A stretch of DNA of 64,000 nucleotides from CAZJAH01 sp964544155 (GCA_964544155.1 CAZJAH010000002.1:124001-188000); one strand, 5' to 3'; positions 19,370 to 28,121 are shown, counted from the stretch's first letter. Made by a program: numbers and translations. The notes: generated by a model not told the origin, from the letters alone.

Positions 19370-19431
19370 GCTACAAAGCATAAGGCAAACTGTCTGCCCT
19401 TCACCTGCCATATACTATATGCTTTGTTAGC
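19370..19431. repeat. Imperfect hairpin with bulged base beside an assembly gap
   Basis: GCTACAAAGCATA pairs with TATGCTTTGTTAGC with one unpaired base; inside it a second short stem AAGGCA / TGCC(C)TT also has a single bulge. The 62-base unit ends in GTTAGCT, which resembles but does not match the integron attC core GTTRRRY. It lies 11 bases before a 100-N gap. It may be a dispersed hairpin element or an attC-like relic; no integrase or cassette gene is visible. Confidence 0.45.
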
Positions 19432-19442
19432 TGCCTTTTTTC

Positions 19443-19542
19443 NNNNNNNNNNNNNNNNNNNNNNNNNNNNNNNNNNNNNNNNNNNNNNNNNNNNNNNNNN
19501 NNNNNNNNNNNNNNNNNNNNNNNNNNNNNNNNNNNNNNNNNN
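19443..19542. other. Assembly gap (100 N), intergenic
   Basis: Exactly 100 N between the large T9SS cargo gene and the TonB receptor terminator; real length and content unknown. Confidence 0.98.
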
Positions 19543-19576
19543 TTTTTTCCTGATGAAGTATTGAGCTTTGATAAAA

Positions 19577-19610
19577 AAAGAGCGGGGACGTATCGGCGTC
19601 CCTGCTCTTT
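19577..19610 (-). terminator. Rho-independent terminator of the TonB receptor operon
   Basis: On the minus strand AAAGAGCAGGGACG pairs with CGTCCCCGCTCTTT (14 bases, one mismatch), followed by a T-rich tail. It lies just after the stop of the TonB-dependent receptor. Confidence 0.88.
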
Positions 19611-19636
19611 ATCAACAAAAATTTTGCTCAAAAAAA

Positions 19637-21844
19637 TCATATCATCGCTCTATAGATCAGCCGAAGATTGAAGCCGGGCTCGGGCATTATTGATTTTATC
19701 CTGGAAAGATGGTTGCGGTATGTCGTGTTAAAGATATTGTCGAAATTTGCCACAACACTATGTACAAAGCTGCCGCTCATGAATTTGTACTGCAAATACC
19801 CTCCGAAAATTACGTATCCGTCCGTAGATTCCTCAAAGCTGTCCACCCGCTTTTGCGGGCCCGCAAATTCGGCTTTCAGCGCCGCGGCAAAGCCATTGGG
19901 TTTGAATGCCAGCTCGCCAAAGCCTTTAACTGGCGGTATCATCGGAAGCGGATTATTTTCATCCATGTTTTCGCCGTAAGTATAGCTGATATTCCCGGAA
20001 AGTGTCAAATGGCCAGGCAGAATGAAATCCGCGCTGAGTTCCGCGCCCGCCAGCCTGGCCTTTATCCCTGAGGCTTTATATATGGGCAAAAGCTGCTGGT
20101 AATTGATCTCGCCGGTATTTCTGTAAGAAATATAATTCTGGAAATCATAATAAAAGAAGTTCATCATTCCGAACACATTCTCATTCCTGTGGTAGGAGAA
20201 TATCTCCGCTCCGTAGCCGTATTCCTGATCAAGCGAAGGATTGCCTGTTTCAAATGAATATGCCGCCAGATGCGGCCCCCGGCTGTACAGCTCGTTTGGA
20301 GCCGGCGCTCTGGAAGTACGCGAGAGGCTCGCGCCAAGGTAAATATGTTCGCCGAATTCCCTCATTGCCGCCGCCGAAGCCGAAAAAAGATGAAAATTCC
20401 TGTCTCTGATCACTCCGATGGGAGTTTCTCCTTCGGTTTCGGGATCATGGCTTATAAATGAATACCTCGCGCCTGCCTGTATTAACCAGCTGCCGATCTT
20501 CATATCCTCATATAGCCATAAAGCGGCATTGCCGCTTACTGTATTAGGTGTGAAAACAAATCCGCCATGCTTTAGGTCTCTGTAATCTATTTCGATTCCG
20601 TAAGCGCCGGAATTAATTATCCCGAATGGCGAATGATTTACAAGTACTTTCGCGAAGATATCCCCGGAAACAAATTCCGAACCTATCGCGCCGCTGCTTT
20701 CATATTCGGTATGCTCATAAAATGACCGCCTGAATTTTATTTCAATATTATCGAAAGCGTCTGTATGTGTGTGAAATTTTGTTGAGGCTTCGTAATCCCG
20801 CCGGCGCATTTCAATATCCACGCCATCAGGGTGCGCTCCGACAAATCCGCCGGGTATGCCATAGTCAGTATAAAATTCTCTGAATGACGCTCCCGCCATA
20901 AATTCATCTTCTATGTAGCTGCTGCCCAGGGAATAATCACGGGTAAGCAGGCCTGTATTATCCAAAGTTCTATCAGGGCTGCTGATGTCTTCCGCTTTTT
21001 TATAGCTGAATGATCCTTTCGTAAGGAAATTCCCTCCAGGTACGCTCAGCTTAGCTGCTCCAAGCCACCCGGAGTTTGCCGATTCATAATACCCTGAGAT
21101 CTGTCCGTTTATGCTATGCGGCATAATTTCAGGTATATCTCTGTTTTGCGCGTTTACCGTGCCTCCTAAGGTATTAGTACTGTACATAAGTACCTTCGGC
21201 CCTCGCACGACCTCAATTTTTTCCATGGCGAAAGCTTCCATTGATACGGCATGGTCAGGCGAAGAGGCTGAGAGGTCATTAACGGGAACTCCGTCTTCTG
21301 TAATCAGAACTCGCTCACCGCTAAGCCCGCGGATAACCGGGCGAGCGGGAGCCGGCCCCATGCTGCTAACGGCTATACCTGTTTCGTTTTTCAGGGTCTC
21401 GGCTAAAGTCATACCAAGGCCGCGCTGCAATTCATCGCCTTCGAGGGTGTTCGCGGTTTCGTTTAGTTCGGCAAATTCCGAGTCATAGCGCGTGCCGGAT
21501 ACTATAACTGTAGCCGAACGTATTCCTGCGGGTACCAGCTTGACAGTCAGGAACAAATCTTCATTCCTTAGCCTGAGCTTTCTGATTTCCTTATCGTAGC
21601 CCATCCTGGAAAATTGCACTTTATAAACATCTTCATTGCCTACGCTTATACTGAACGTTCCGTCAGCAGCGCTGAGAGCAGGCACGGAAATTCCCTGAAC
21701 CCTGATAATAACGTTTTCCACCGGCTTTCCGCTTTCGGCATCAATAATTTTGCCTTTTATTTCATAAGAAAAAACGAAAGCCGGGAAAAGCAAAAGCAGG
21801 AGAGGTATGAGCGCCGCTCCCGCTATATATCTTACTGAAAGCAT
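19637..21844 (-). CDS. TonB-dependent outer-membrane receptor, probably metal-related
   Basis: 735-residue receptor. Signal peptide at about residues 1-26, a carboxypeptidase-regulatory-like beta-sandwich (28-110; KGKIIDAESGKPVENVIIRV), a plug domain (about 120-240; RPVIRGLSGERVLITEDGVP, KIEVVRGPKVLMY) and a 22-strand-type barrel to the C-terminus. The plug signature SSPDHAVSMEAF next to the VVRGP motif resembles zinc receptors of the ZnuD type; this comparison is from memory. It is the last gene of an operon with a lipoprotein (1 base upstream) and a His/Cys-rich peptide, which supports a transition-metal substrate by inference. A terminator follows. Confidence 0.88.
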   Translation of the reverse strand: MLSVRYIAGAALIPLLLLLFPAFVFSYEIKGKIIDAESGKPVENVIIRVQGISVPALSAADGTFSISVGNEDVYKVQFSRMGYDKEIRKLRLRNEDLFLTVKLVPAGIRSATVIVSGTRYDSEFAELNETANTLEGDELQRGLGMTLAETLKNETGIAVSSMGPAPARPVIRGLSGERVLITEDGVPVNDLSASSPDHAVSMEAFAMEKIEVVRGPKVLMYSTNTLGGTVNAQNRDIPEIMPHSINGQISGYYESANSGWLGAAKLSVPGGNFLTKGSFSYKKAEDISSPDRTLDNTGLLTRDYSLGSSYIEDEFMAGASFREFYTDYGIPGGFVGAHPDGVDIEMRRRDYEASTKFHTHTDAFDNIEIKFRRSFYEHTEYESSGAIGSEFVSGDIFAKVLVNHSPFGIINSGAYGIEIDYRDLKHGGFVFTPNTVSGNAALWLYEDMKIGSWLIQAGARYSFISHDPETEGETPIGVIRDRNFHLFSASAAAMREFGEHIYLGASLSRTSRAPAPNELYSRGPHLAAYSFETGNPSLDQEYGYGAEIFSYHRNENVFGMMNFFYYDFQNYISYRNTGEINYQQLLPIYKASGIKARLAGAELSADFILPGHLTLSGNISYTYGENMDENNPLPMIPPVKGFGELAFKPNGFAAALKAEFAGPQKRVDSFEESTDGYVIFGGYLQYKFMSGSFVHSVVANFDNIFNTTYRNHLSRIKSIMPEPGFNLRLIYRAMI

Positions 21845-21845
21845 A

Positions 21846-22304
21846 CTATTCTACTACCACAGGGATTTTCGGTGTTTTGAAATCAGGGTGCCCTTCGTGC
21901 ATTATTCTGAGCTCAAGCTCGGTAGTACCCGCAGAAATACCTTCTAGCTTGAATTTCCAGCCGCCGTCCGCCTGAGATAATCCGGCAATCGATTCATCGC
22001 TGATCAGATAGCCGAAAGTCTTGTCATCATCTTCGGGCAGTATTTCATCCCTATCGTGATCCAGGAATTTTATTTCGAAAACATCTGTTTCCGATCCCGC
22101 CTGAACTGAAATGGACTGATTCAGGTTCTCATCAAATTCGGCCTCGAAAATTTCGAGGAATTTCGCGCCGTCCTGATAAAGCACAATACCTTCAGCTTCA
22201 AAATGTTCGTGCTGAGGTTCGGTCGGATCGTCTTCATCACACGATGTTAAAGCGAATACAAAAACTAAGCAAAAAGCCAATAGCGAATATTTGACTTTAA
22301 ACAT
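21846..22304 (-). CDS. Lipoprotein in the TonB receptor operon
   Basis: 152-residue lipoprotein: hydrophobic leader and lipobox ALTSC with the lipidated Cys at residue 22, followed by an acidic linker and a QHEHF segment (H32, H34). The rest is a beta-rich domain with many Asp and Glu residues and a late MHEGHPDF. Family not recognised. A GGAGG ribosome-binding site precedes the ATG, and the gene ends one base before the receptor start. The His and acidic content fits metal capture outside the cell or in the periplasm, but this is inference. Confidence 0.75.
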   Translation of the reverse strand: MFKVKYSLLAFCLVFVFALTSCDEDDPTEPQHEHFEAEGIVLYQDGAKFLEIFEAEFDENLNQSISVQAGSETDVFEIKFLDHDRDEILPEDDDKTFGYLISDESIAGLSQADGGWKFKLEGISAGTTELELRIMHEGHPDFKTPKIPVVVE

Positions 22305-22354
22305 GATTAAGCCTCCAAAAAAATTTAAAAAATTATTTAAAAAAAACAGCCTGT

Positions 22355-22702
22355 TTACATGGCAGTAGGCGGAGGCCTTATCTTATATGAAAATTGCTTT
22401 TTTGCGGAAATGGAATTGATTAGTTCCTCAAAGAGGCTCTGGCCTTTTTCAGTAAATAAATTTGACTGAAATTCTATGGGAACATATATTTTAATTAAAT
22501 TTGTAAGAGCTTTACACAGCGAACAGGTCAAAGAGCTTTTTTCAGAGGCATACCGGGTGATTGAACTGTGGCCGGCTGACGTATCGCAGCCGTCATCACA
22601 ATGGCTGTGATGATGCCATATCTGCACCGTGCTGACATTCAGGAATGCCGCTAAAAGAAGCAGCGCGAACGGCCGTAAGAAATATGTAAAGTTTTTTTTC
22701 AC
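22355..22702 (-). CDS. Small His/Cys-rich exported protein, first gene of the TonB operon
   Basis: 115-residue protein with an N-terminal hydrophobic segment (residues 10-25) that is a signal peptide or anchor. Directly after it comes HHHSHCDDGC (residues 30-39), then CSLC at 60-63, and a Pro-rich end (RPPPTAM). The clustered His and Cys residues form plausible metal ligands. No family assigned. It is divergent from the permease gene at 22737, with only about 34 bases between the two starts, so the promoters must overlap. Context makes it the probable leader gene of a metal-uptake operon. Confidence 0.7.
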   Translation of the reverse strand: MKKNFTYFLRPFALLLLAAFLNVSTVQIWHHHSHCDDGCDTSAGHSSITRYASEKSSLTCSLCKALTNLIKIYVPIEFQSNLFTEKGQSLFEELINSISAKKQFSYKIRPPPTAM

Positions 22703-22736
22703 AATTTAACAATATTACGTAGCAGGATTATTTATA

Positions 22737-23960
22737 TTGAGCTTTAAGCTGATCAAATATATCTCGGATAAATTCTCCCGGGGGGGTACGCAGAGGCGTT
22801 TTCTTAATTTCGCCCGCGTTGTGGCTTTTATCAGTGTTATGCTGGGCACTATAGCGCTGATCATTTCGCTTTCCGTCCTGGAAGGCTTTGATAATATGCT
22901 TCGGGAAAACGCCGTAAGGTTCACCGCCCATATTAATATTCGTGCCTTCGACAAAGAGCCTTTTACAAATTATGATAAAACCCTGGATAAGATCAGAAGC
23001 TTTCCTTCGGTGAAAGCAGCGGCCCCGGCCCTTTACAATGAAGGACTTATCAGGGCCGGCGGAGAAATCGAGGGCATTGTTATGCGCGGGGTTCATCCTG
23101 AAAAGGATATAACTAATATTTCAGAAAAAATGATCACCGGCGATTATTCTTTTTCATCGCCCGATGCAGGCGAGATAATCCTCGGTAAAAGGCTTGCTTT
23201 AAGAATAGGCGCGGATAGCGGAGATAAGGTAGTTATCTATTCCATCAAACCGGAGGATATGTCATCGCTTCCAAAGGCAGGTATTTCTACGTTCAGGGTA
23301 AAAGGGATTTACGAATCCGGTATGGCTGAATACGACGGCACGGTAGTTTTTATGCCTTACCAAAAGGCTCTTTCGCTCATGAAGCTGCCTGAAGGCTCCG
23401 CCACAAATTACGAACTAATACTTGATGATGTAACCAAAGCGCCCATGGCTGCCCGGGAAATGGAAATAAAGCTGGGCTACCCGCATTACGCGCTAACCGT
23501 TTACGACCTGCACAGCGCGGTTTTTGCATGGATTGAACTTCAAAAAGAGCCAATTCCGCTCGTGCTTGGCCTTATAAGCCTTGTGGCGGCTTTCAATATT
23601 ATTACTACTTTGCTTATCACGGTTGTCGAGAAAACCAAACAAATAGGCATAATGCGCTCGCTCGGACTTAACGGCTCTTTAATAATGAGGCTTTTTATTT
23701 ACCGGGGGGTAAGCCTCGCGGCGCAGGCATCACTGACGGGTATGGCCCTGGCTCTGGCCTTTTCCATCCTGCAGAATCAGTTCGGGCTGATCACGCTCAG
23801 GGGAGAAGTATATTTTCTGGATAAGCTGCCGGTATCGATAGATCCGTTGCATTACCTGGCTGTATTCGGTATCACACTGGCATTCAGCTTCTTTGCCACC
23901 CTGATACCTGCATATGTAGCGGTAAAAGTCACTCCTCTGAAGGCTTTGAGATTCTCCTAG
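22737..23960 (+). CDS. LolC/LolE-type lipoprotein-release ABC permease
   Basis: 407-residue inner-membrane protein of the MacB/FtsX-like permease family, resembling the LolC/E subunits that extract lipoproteins from the inner membrane. It has one N-terminal membrane helix (VVAFISVMLGTIALIISLSV), a periplasmic MacB-like domain (about 45-255), and three C-terminal helices with the FtsX-type coupling segment EKTKQIGIMRSLG. The start is TTG, with AGGA about nine bases upstream; the N-terminus MSFKLIKYI fits the family. No ATPase gene (LolD type) is adjacent. Confidence 0.88.
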   Translation: MSFKLIKYISDKFSRGGTQRRFLNFARVVAFISVMLGTIALIISLSVLEGFDNMLRENAVRFTAHINIRAFDKEPFTNYDKTLDKIRSFPSVKAAAPALYNEGLIRAGGEIEGIVMRGVHPEKDITNISEKMITGDYSFSSPDAGEIILGKRLALRIGADSGDKVVIYSIKPEDMSSLPKAGISTFRVKGIYESGMAEYDGTVVFMPYQKALSLMKLPEGSATNYELILDDVTKAPMAAREMEIKLGYPHYALTVYDLHSAVFAWIELQKEPIPLVLGLISLVAAFNIITTLLITVVEKTKQIGIMRSLGLNGSLIMRLFIYRGVSLAAQASLTGMALALAFSILQNQFGLITLRGEVYFLDKLPVSIDPLHYLAVFGITLAFSFFATLIPAYVAVKVTPLKALRFS

Positions 23961-24037
23961 TTTTATTTTGTAATAAAAATAATTATATTCACGTTTGAAT
24001 TAATAAATATAAATTATTCAAACCTGTGGAGTCTGTA

Positions 24038-25009
24038 ATGAATTTCTTTGGTATGGAAGTCAAAAACCGCGGATTTAAAAAAATTGCTCAATCATTAGAT
24101 GATATATATAAACCTCTCTTCGATGATATCAAGCTGAAATGGAACATGCCCATACGCAATTTTTATTCTAAATCTATGGGGGTGAGCCTTACTGAAAACA
24201 GTGACAGGCTGATGATTCCCGTTAATTTTATGCCGGCGCCCACAAGGGAGATCTTTGAATTGTTAAATGATCTATTTTCTGACTTTGATTTTGACGAAAC
24301 CGAGATTATTTCTGACTATTTAGAAAACGCACTCAAAGCCCGAAAATATTTTACTGAACCGTATGCATTAGAAAGTTTGAATAATAGTATTGATTTCGCG
24401 CAAAACCTCCAGCAAAAGCATAATATAAATAATATGATCAGGCAGCTTTTTAACATACTCGGCAAGGATTATAGGGATATTTTCGGCAGTTATTCTATTT
24501 TTTCGCATAGAGTTGAAATATATCTTTTACCTTGTATAGCCTACTGCAAGCTGAAAAAGATAGATCTTGATGTATTACTGATCATAGTGCTGGCTCACGA
24601 GCTCGCGCATGGATACAACCACATCGGGAGAGATAAGGACGGATGCTGGTGGAGGAATTTTTATGACCTGGAAGTAGAACTGGCAGAAAGCCTTGCTAAT
24701 TATTACACAAATCAGTTTATTCAGTATTACAATAAAAAAATCAAGGGCATTGAAAACACGTTCAATAGCCTAGTTAGTATTATGCCCGAACCCTATGGAT
24801 TGTTCAGGGTCTGGGATGCCGAATTCGAACAGGTTTTTTCGGCCTTCATCGAGGCACGCCGCAATAACACCGTGAAATACGATGAATTTTTATATTACCT
24901 TAGTGGTTCAAAGAAAAGAATCAAAAAGGAAGATCCTGCCGCCGGCTTTCAGACGGCTCTAATGGGCGCTATGGGCGGAAAAAAGATACAGCGGCCAGGA
25001 AAAAAATAA
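24038..25009 (+). CDS. Orphan HExxH (gluzincin-like) protein
   Basis: 323-residue protein, family not recognised. The sequence IIVLAHELAHGYNHIG has an HExxH zinc motif (H187, E188, H191), and about 25 residues later VELAESLANYY supplies an ExxA motif with the Glu as possible third ligand, as in gluzincins. No signal peptide or membrane segment, so it is probably cytoplasmic. GTG at 24026 is also in frame, but the GGAG sequence lies six bases before ATG 24038, which is therefore preferred. It stands alone between the permease and a repeat-rich gap. Substrate unknown. Confidence 0.7.
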   Translation: MNFFGMEVKNRGFKKIAQSLDDIYKPLFDDIKLKWNMPIRNFYSKSMGVSLTENSDRLMIPVNFMPAPTREIFELLNDLFSDFDFDETEIISDYLENALKARKYFTEPYALESLNNSIDFAQNLQQKHNINNMIRQLFNILGKDYRDIFGSYSIFSHRVEIYLLPCIAYCKLKKIDLDVLLIIVLAHELAHGYNHIGRDKDGCWWRNFYDLEVELAESLANYYTNQFIQYYNKKIKGIENTFNSLVSIMPEPYGLFRVWDAEFEQVFSAFIEARRNNTVKYDEFLYYLSGSKKRIKKEDPAAGFQTALMGAMGGKKIQRPGKK

Positions 25010-25552
25010 CCTTTAGGAAGGGAATCATTACCGCGGCGCAGTATAATAAGGGCTGACGGCAAAGGGCGCCTGTGCCCACCCTGGATAAAATCATTGTTCC
25101 CGCGGGCTTCGAGGGCCTCAGCCTCCGCGCAGGCCTTCCTTGGATTCTTCGTTTCACTCAGAATGACGCTCCGGGCTGACTTTGCGCCATCTCTCATCCT
25201 GTCAATCCTTTAATCGAGTTAATCTTGTTCAAGACATTGCACAGGCGGGGCGCCTGTGCTACAATGGTTACACTTTATAATTCCTTAATTAGGCTTGCTT
25301 CTTTCTCTATCGTCGGGGTTTCAACTTTTCCACCCCGCCCGGCTACGCCGTGCACCCCTCAAGAGGGGAATTTTTGTTATCTTATTGATAATGCTAGATT
25401 TAGCAATAATTTGTTTTCTTCCCCTCACCGTAGAGACGCATTATAATGCGTCTGGTGGCCGGGAACGGGTCCCAGAGCCGTTTTCGGTCGATGGGGGGGT
25501 GCGAACGAAAGATCATGATATTATTCTGTACAGGCGGTGGCGCCCGGGCTTC
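25010..25552. repeat. Intergenic mosaic of dispersed-repeat fragments
   Basis: About 540 bases without a supported gene. It contains short elements typical of dispersed intergenic repeats: TTCGTTTCACTCAGAATGAC near 25147-25166, a CCTGTCAATCCTTTAATCGA segment near 25198, the hairpin GCACAGGCG-GGG-CGCCTGTGC at 25239-25259, and an 18-base perfect palindrome GACGCATTATAATGCGTC at 25435-25452. GC content changes abruptly along it. No spacer-repeat periodicity, transposase or integrase is present. Confidence 0.65.
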
Positions 25553-26311
25553 TTAATTCAACCGGTATTCTTTTAATTCGTAGCCTATGCAGTTGCTCAG
25601 TACCGCGGGCTCTACCTTAACGGGGCCAAGTTCAGGAGCAAAAAACAGATTTATCTGCGGTGAGCTCCACAAATTATTATCTATGGTTTCGTATTGCGAA
25701 TTAACTATCTGCTTGTAGTTATAGCAATCGAATGAGCCTGCTGCTACCGAAACGGTATTGCGCTGTTCCAGGGCTTCATTAAATGTGCTGAGTTCACCGT
25801 TATTGTAGTGGGTTATAATTTTATTGGAATCGCTTTCAGAGAAAGCGGCTATCCGTGTTTTAAAGAAAGTGCCGGGTAATATAACTTCCACTTTTTTCTT
25901 GCCGGGATAGGAGTATTTCAGGTATGTTATTACAGTATCATTCCAGAAAGGAATAAATGCCTCCCAGAGTCCGTTTGTACGGTTGTGATAAAAATTCACC
26001 TCTCCCATATTGGAAACGACCTTAAACCATTTCTTTCCGGCAATCACAGTATCTGAAACCACAGATAATGTATATTCATCGCTATCAACAGCATTTCCGT
26101 CATGGCCATAATATTTTTTCTCATATTTCCATGTATTCCCGATTGCAAGCGGCATGATAACATTGTCAGTCTGATTTTCCAGTACCGGAGCTTCCAGTTC
26201 GGTGACATCCACATTCTTTTCCACTCCGAGCGGCTCCTCACATGAAGTGAGGAGTACCGCCAGAGCAGCAATGATCATAACTAATCCTTGCATTTTGCCC
26301 TTCCCTTTCAT
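25553..26311 (-). CDS. Lipoprotein, fourth gene of the ECF sigma operon
   Basis: 252-residue lipoprotein with lipobox LLTSC (Cys24) and an extracytoplasmic beta-rich domain starting PLAIGNTWKYEKKYYG, a form common in Bacteroidota surface or periplasmic lipoproteins. Function not recognised. It begins directly at the stop codon of the preceding lipoprotein (TAGATG), so it is translationally coupled to it. Its place in a transcript headed by a sigma factor suggests it is a target or accessory of that regulator. Confidence 0.7.
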   Translation of the reverse strand: MKGKGKMQGLVMIIAALAVLLTSCEEPLGVEKNVDVTELEAPVLENQTDNVIMPLAIGNTWKYEKKYYGHDGNAVDSDEYTLSVVSDTVIAGKKWFKVVSNMGEVNFYHNRTNGLWEAFIPFWNDTVITYLKYSYPGKKKVEVILPGTFFKTRIAAFSESDSNKIITHYNNGELSTFNEALEQRNTVSVAAGSFDCYNYKQIVNSQYETIDNNLWSSPQINLFFAPELGPVKVEPAVLSNCIGYELKEYRLN

Positions 26312-26803
26312 CTATTCTTTAATTAATTCAATATCAAGAAAATTCAAAGGCATATCCATTCTTTCAAGTCTTATAATATGCCCGGGATAGCCTATTGACG
26401 CGTCGCCTACCTCAGGTTCGATCTCAACTGCTTTCACGTAAAGTGTGTTATTCCTGACAAATACTTTCCTGATATCGAGCTCATAACCGCCGCTGGGCCG
26501 TTGAGGCATAATTATGGCAATATACATTCTATCGTCATAAATATCCGGCAGATCCACCGGCGCGAAAGTTGGCGGTGTAGTAACGCTATTCAGAAATACT
26601 TCCTCGTCATTTTCGTTTTTGATCACCATCTTAATCGGAGAATCAGTTTCATTCATGTAAAAATGGCTTCCCTGATAATAGGTCTCAAATTCAATTCCGG
26701 GAATAGGAACCGGCTCGGGATCCGGGCCCGGTGGAAATTTGTTGCATGAATTTAGAACAATTCCGCTTATAATTACTGCTATTAAAATTAAATGGCGTTT
26801 CAT
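26312..26803 (-). CDS. Lipoprotein, third gene of the ECF sigma operon
   Basis: 163-residue lipoprotein: leader with lipobox IVLNSC (Cys20), then a Pro-rich spacer (FPPGPDPEPVPIPG) that would let the domain reach out from the membrane, then a beta-rich domain. No family recognised. A strong AGGAGG ribosome-binding site precedes the ATG, and the gene lies 17 bases after the anti-sigma-like barrel protein. Confidence 0.7.
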   Translation of the reverse strand: MKRHLILIAVIISGIVLNSCNKFPPGPDPEPVPIPGIEFETYYQGSHFYMNETDSPIKMVIKNENDEEVFLNSVTTPPTFAPVDLPDIYDDRMYIAIIMPQRPSGGYELDIRKVFVRNNTLYVKAVEIEPEVGDASIGYPGHIIRLERMDMPLNFLDIELIKE

Positions 26804-26820
26804 AGTAAAACCTCCTTTAT

Positions 26821-28110
26821 TTAAAATCCAAAAATTATTCCGTAATTAAGTCCGAATTTTGATGAATTAAAGATCTCATTCTGGTATTTATAAAGCATGT
26901 GGCTGTATTCCAGGCCTGCCACAAAGCTAATATTTTTGTAAGGGCTGTATTCCAGGCCTGCTAATACCCTGCCTACCATTCCTACTTTGTTACCGCCAAG
27001 CGCAGCCTGCAAAACGGGCTCAATTTTACCTGTTCCGGCTTTGTATCTGAGCACGCCGGAGTATGTAGTGAAATTGGGCTGCTGCCTGTACTCATAATAA
27101 TCTCCTGCTTCATCAAGTCCGTTAAATACCTGGTAATAGCTTTCCTGCCTTAATTCCGCTCCTATATGCAGATTGGGGTTCAGCTTATAGTATATTCCGC
27201 CGGAAAAATTATGAAATCCCGCTATCTCTGCCGGAGCTATGGTAGCTTCCGGAATCATCCAGTACTGCGATCCCTTAAGTTCCAGTAAAAATTTCTTTTC
27301 AGAATTAAAATAACCGGTCATTCCGCCTTCAGATATTCCTGTCACAGGTATAACTCTTATTTCCCTTTCTACCGGATCCGAATAACGCGGGAAGATGGGT
27401 GAGGGCTGTACAAACCTGTCAGATATATCTTTGTCATTTTTATTCAGAGAGTATCTATCGCTGTAGCTTATTTCGGAATCGTAGAGAGTGCCTGCATCAG
27501 TGGAATTATCTCTTTTTTCGGCTGATACAAATTGTCTCCTTCCGCCTTGTCTCTCATCCAAAGAGGAACCATTAGCATTTTCAGCATCATTGCTAAAAGC
27601 TTGTCCTGCAAATCTATCATTGTCATCTCTATCATTGCCCTCTGCGATGTCGCTTGAAATAAATTCATTACCAAAATTATCATTAGAGCTTTGCTCAGAA
27701 TTTTCATTTTGAGTAACAGCGCTTTCAGGGTTCTGGTTTTCAGATTTATCTGCCGCGCTATAGCTGTCATTTCCACCAAGCGGCCAATCAAGCAGCAGTA
27801 AAATGATCAGCATAGCGGCGGCTCCCGCTAATGCGCTGAGAAAATTCTGCTTTTTTGATGAGCTTTTTACAGGCGCGCTGCCGGCGCCGGGATTATTCTC
27901 AATGCCGAGCGCGCCGAAGATATTCTTCCCCGCTGATTCCGGCACATCGAAAAGCGCCCTGTTGGAATCCAGAGCGTTATTTATCGATAGAAGCTGTCTG
28001 AAGTCTTCACGCAGAGCAGCATCCGATAGCAGCGCGGCAAAGAGTTCTTCTTCGCCAGCCTTATCGAGTGTACCATCAAGATACTCATGCAGTTTTTCGA
28101 AATAATTCAT
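26821..28110 (-). CDS. Anti-sigma-like protein fused to a predicted outer-membrane barrel
   Basis: 429 residues in three parts. Residues 1-60 (YLDGTLDKAGEEELFAALL, then helices with DAALREDFRQLL) look like the N-terminal cytoplasmic domain of anti-sigma factors, without zinc ligands. Residues 90-108 form one membrane helix. Residues 110-250 are a low-complexity linker rich in Asn, Asp, Ser and Glu. Residues about 255-429 have alternating aromatic strands (GGIYYKLNPNLHIGAELRQ, VLAGLEYSP, ISFVAGLEYSHML) and end in Phe (GIIFGF), like an eight-strand outer-membrane barrel. The gene follows the sigma factor by 11 bases with an AGGAG site. A single chain crossing both membranes is the inference. 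Confidence 0.72.
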   Translation of the reverse strand: MNYFEKLHEYLDGTLDKAGEEELFAALLSDAALREDFRQLLSINNALDSNRALFDVPESAGKNIFGALGIENNPGAGSAPVKSSSKKQNFLSALAGAAAMLIILLLLDWPLGGNDSYSAADKSENQNPESAVTQNENSEQSSNDNFGNEFISSDIAEGNDRDDNDRFAGQAFSNDAENANGSSLDERQGGRRQFVSAEKRDNSTDAGTLYDSEISYSDRYSLNKNDKDISDRFVQPSPIFPRYSDPVEREIRVIPVTGISEGGMTGYFNSEKKFLLELKGSQYWMIPEATIAPAEIAGFHNFSGGIYYKLNPNLHIGAELRQESYYQVFNGLDEAGDYYEYRQQPNFTTYSGVLRYKAGTGKIEPVLQAALGGNKVGMVGRVLAGLEYSPYKNISFVAGLEYSHMLYKYQNEIFNSSKFGLNYGIIFGF

Positions 28111-28121
28111 ACTTTCTCCTG

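Noticed and set aside
22703..22736. Zur-type operator between the divergent metal operon and permease
   Set aside because: No clear TGTTATnnTATAACA-like palindrome was found in the short interval.
25010..25552. CRISPR array
   Set aside because: Repeats are unrelated to each other and have no regular spacing; no cas gene nearby.
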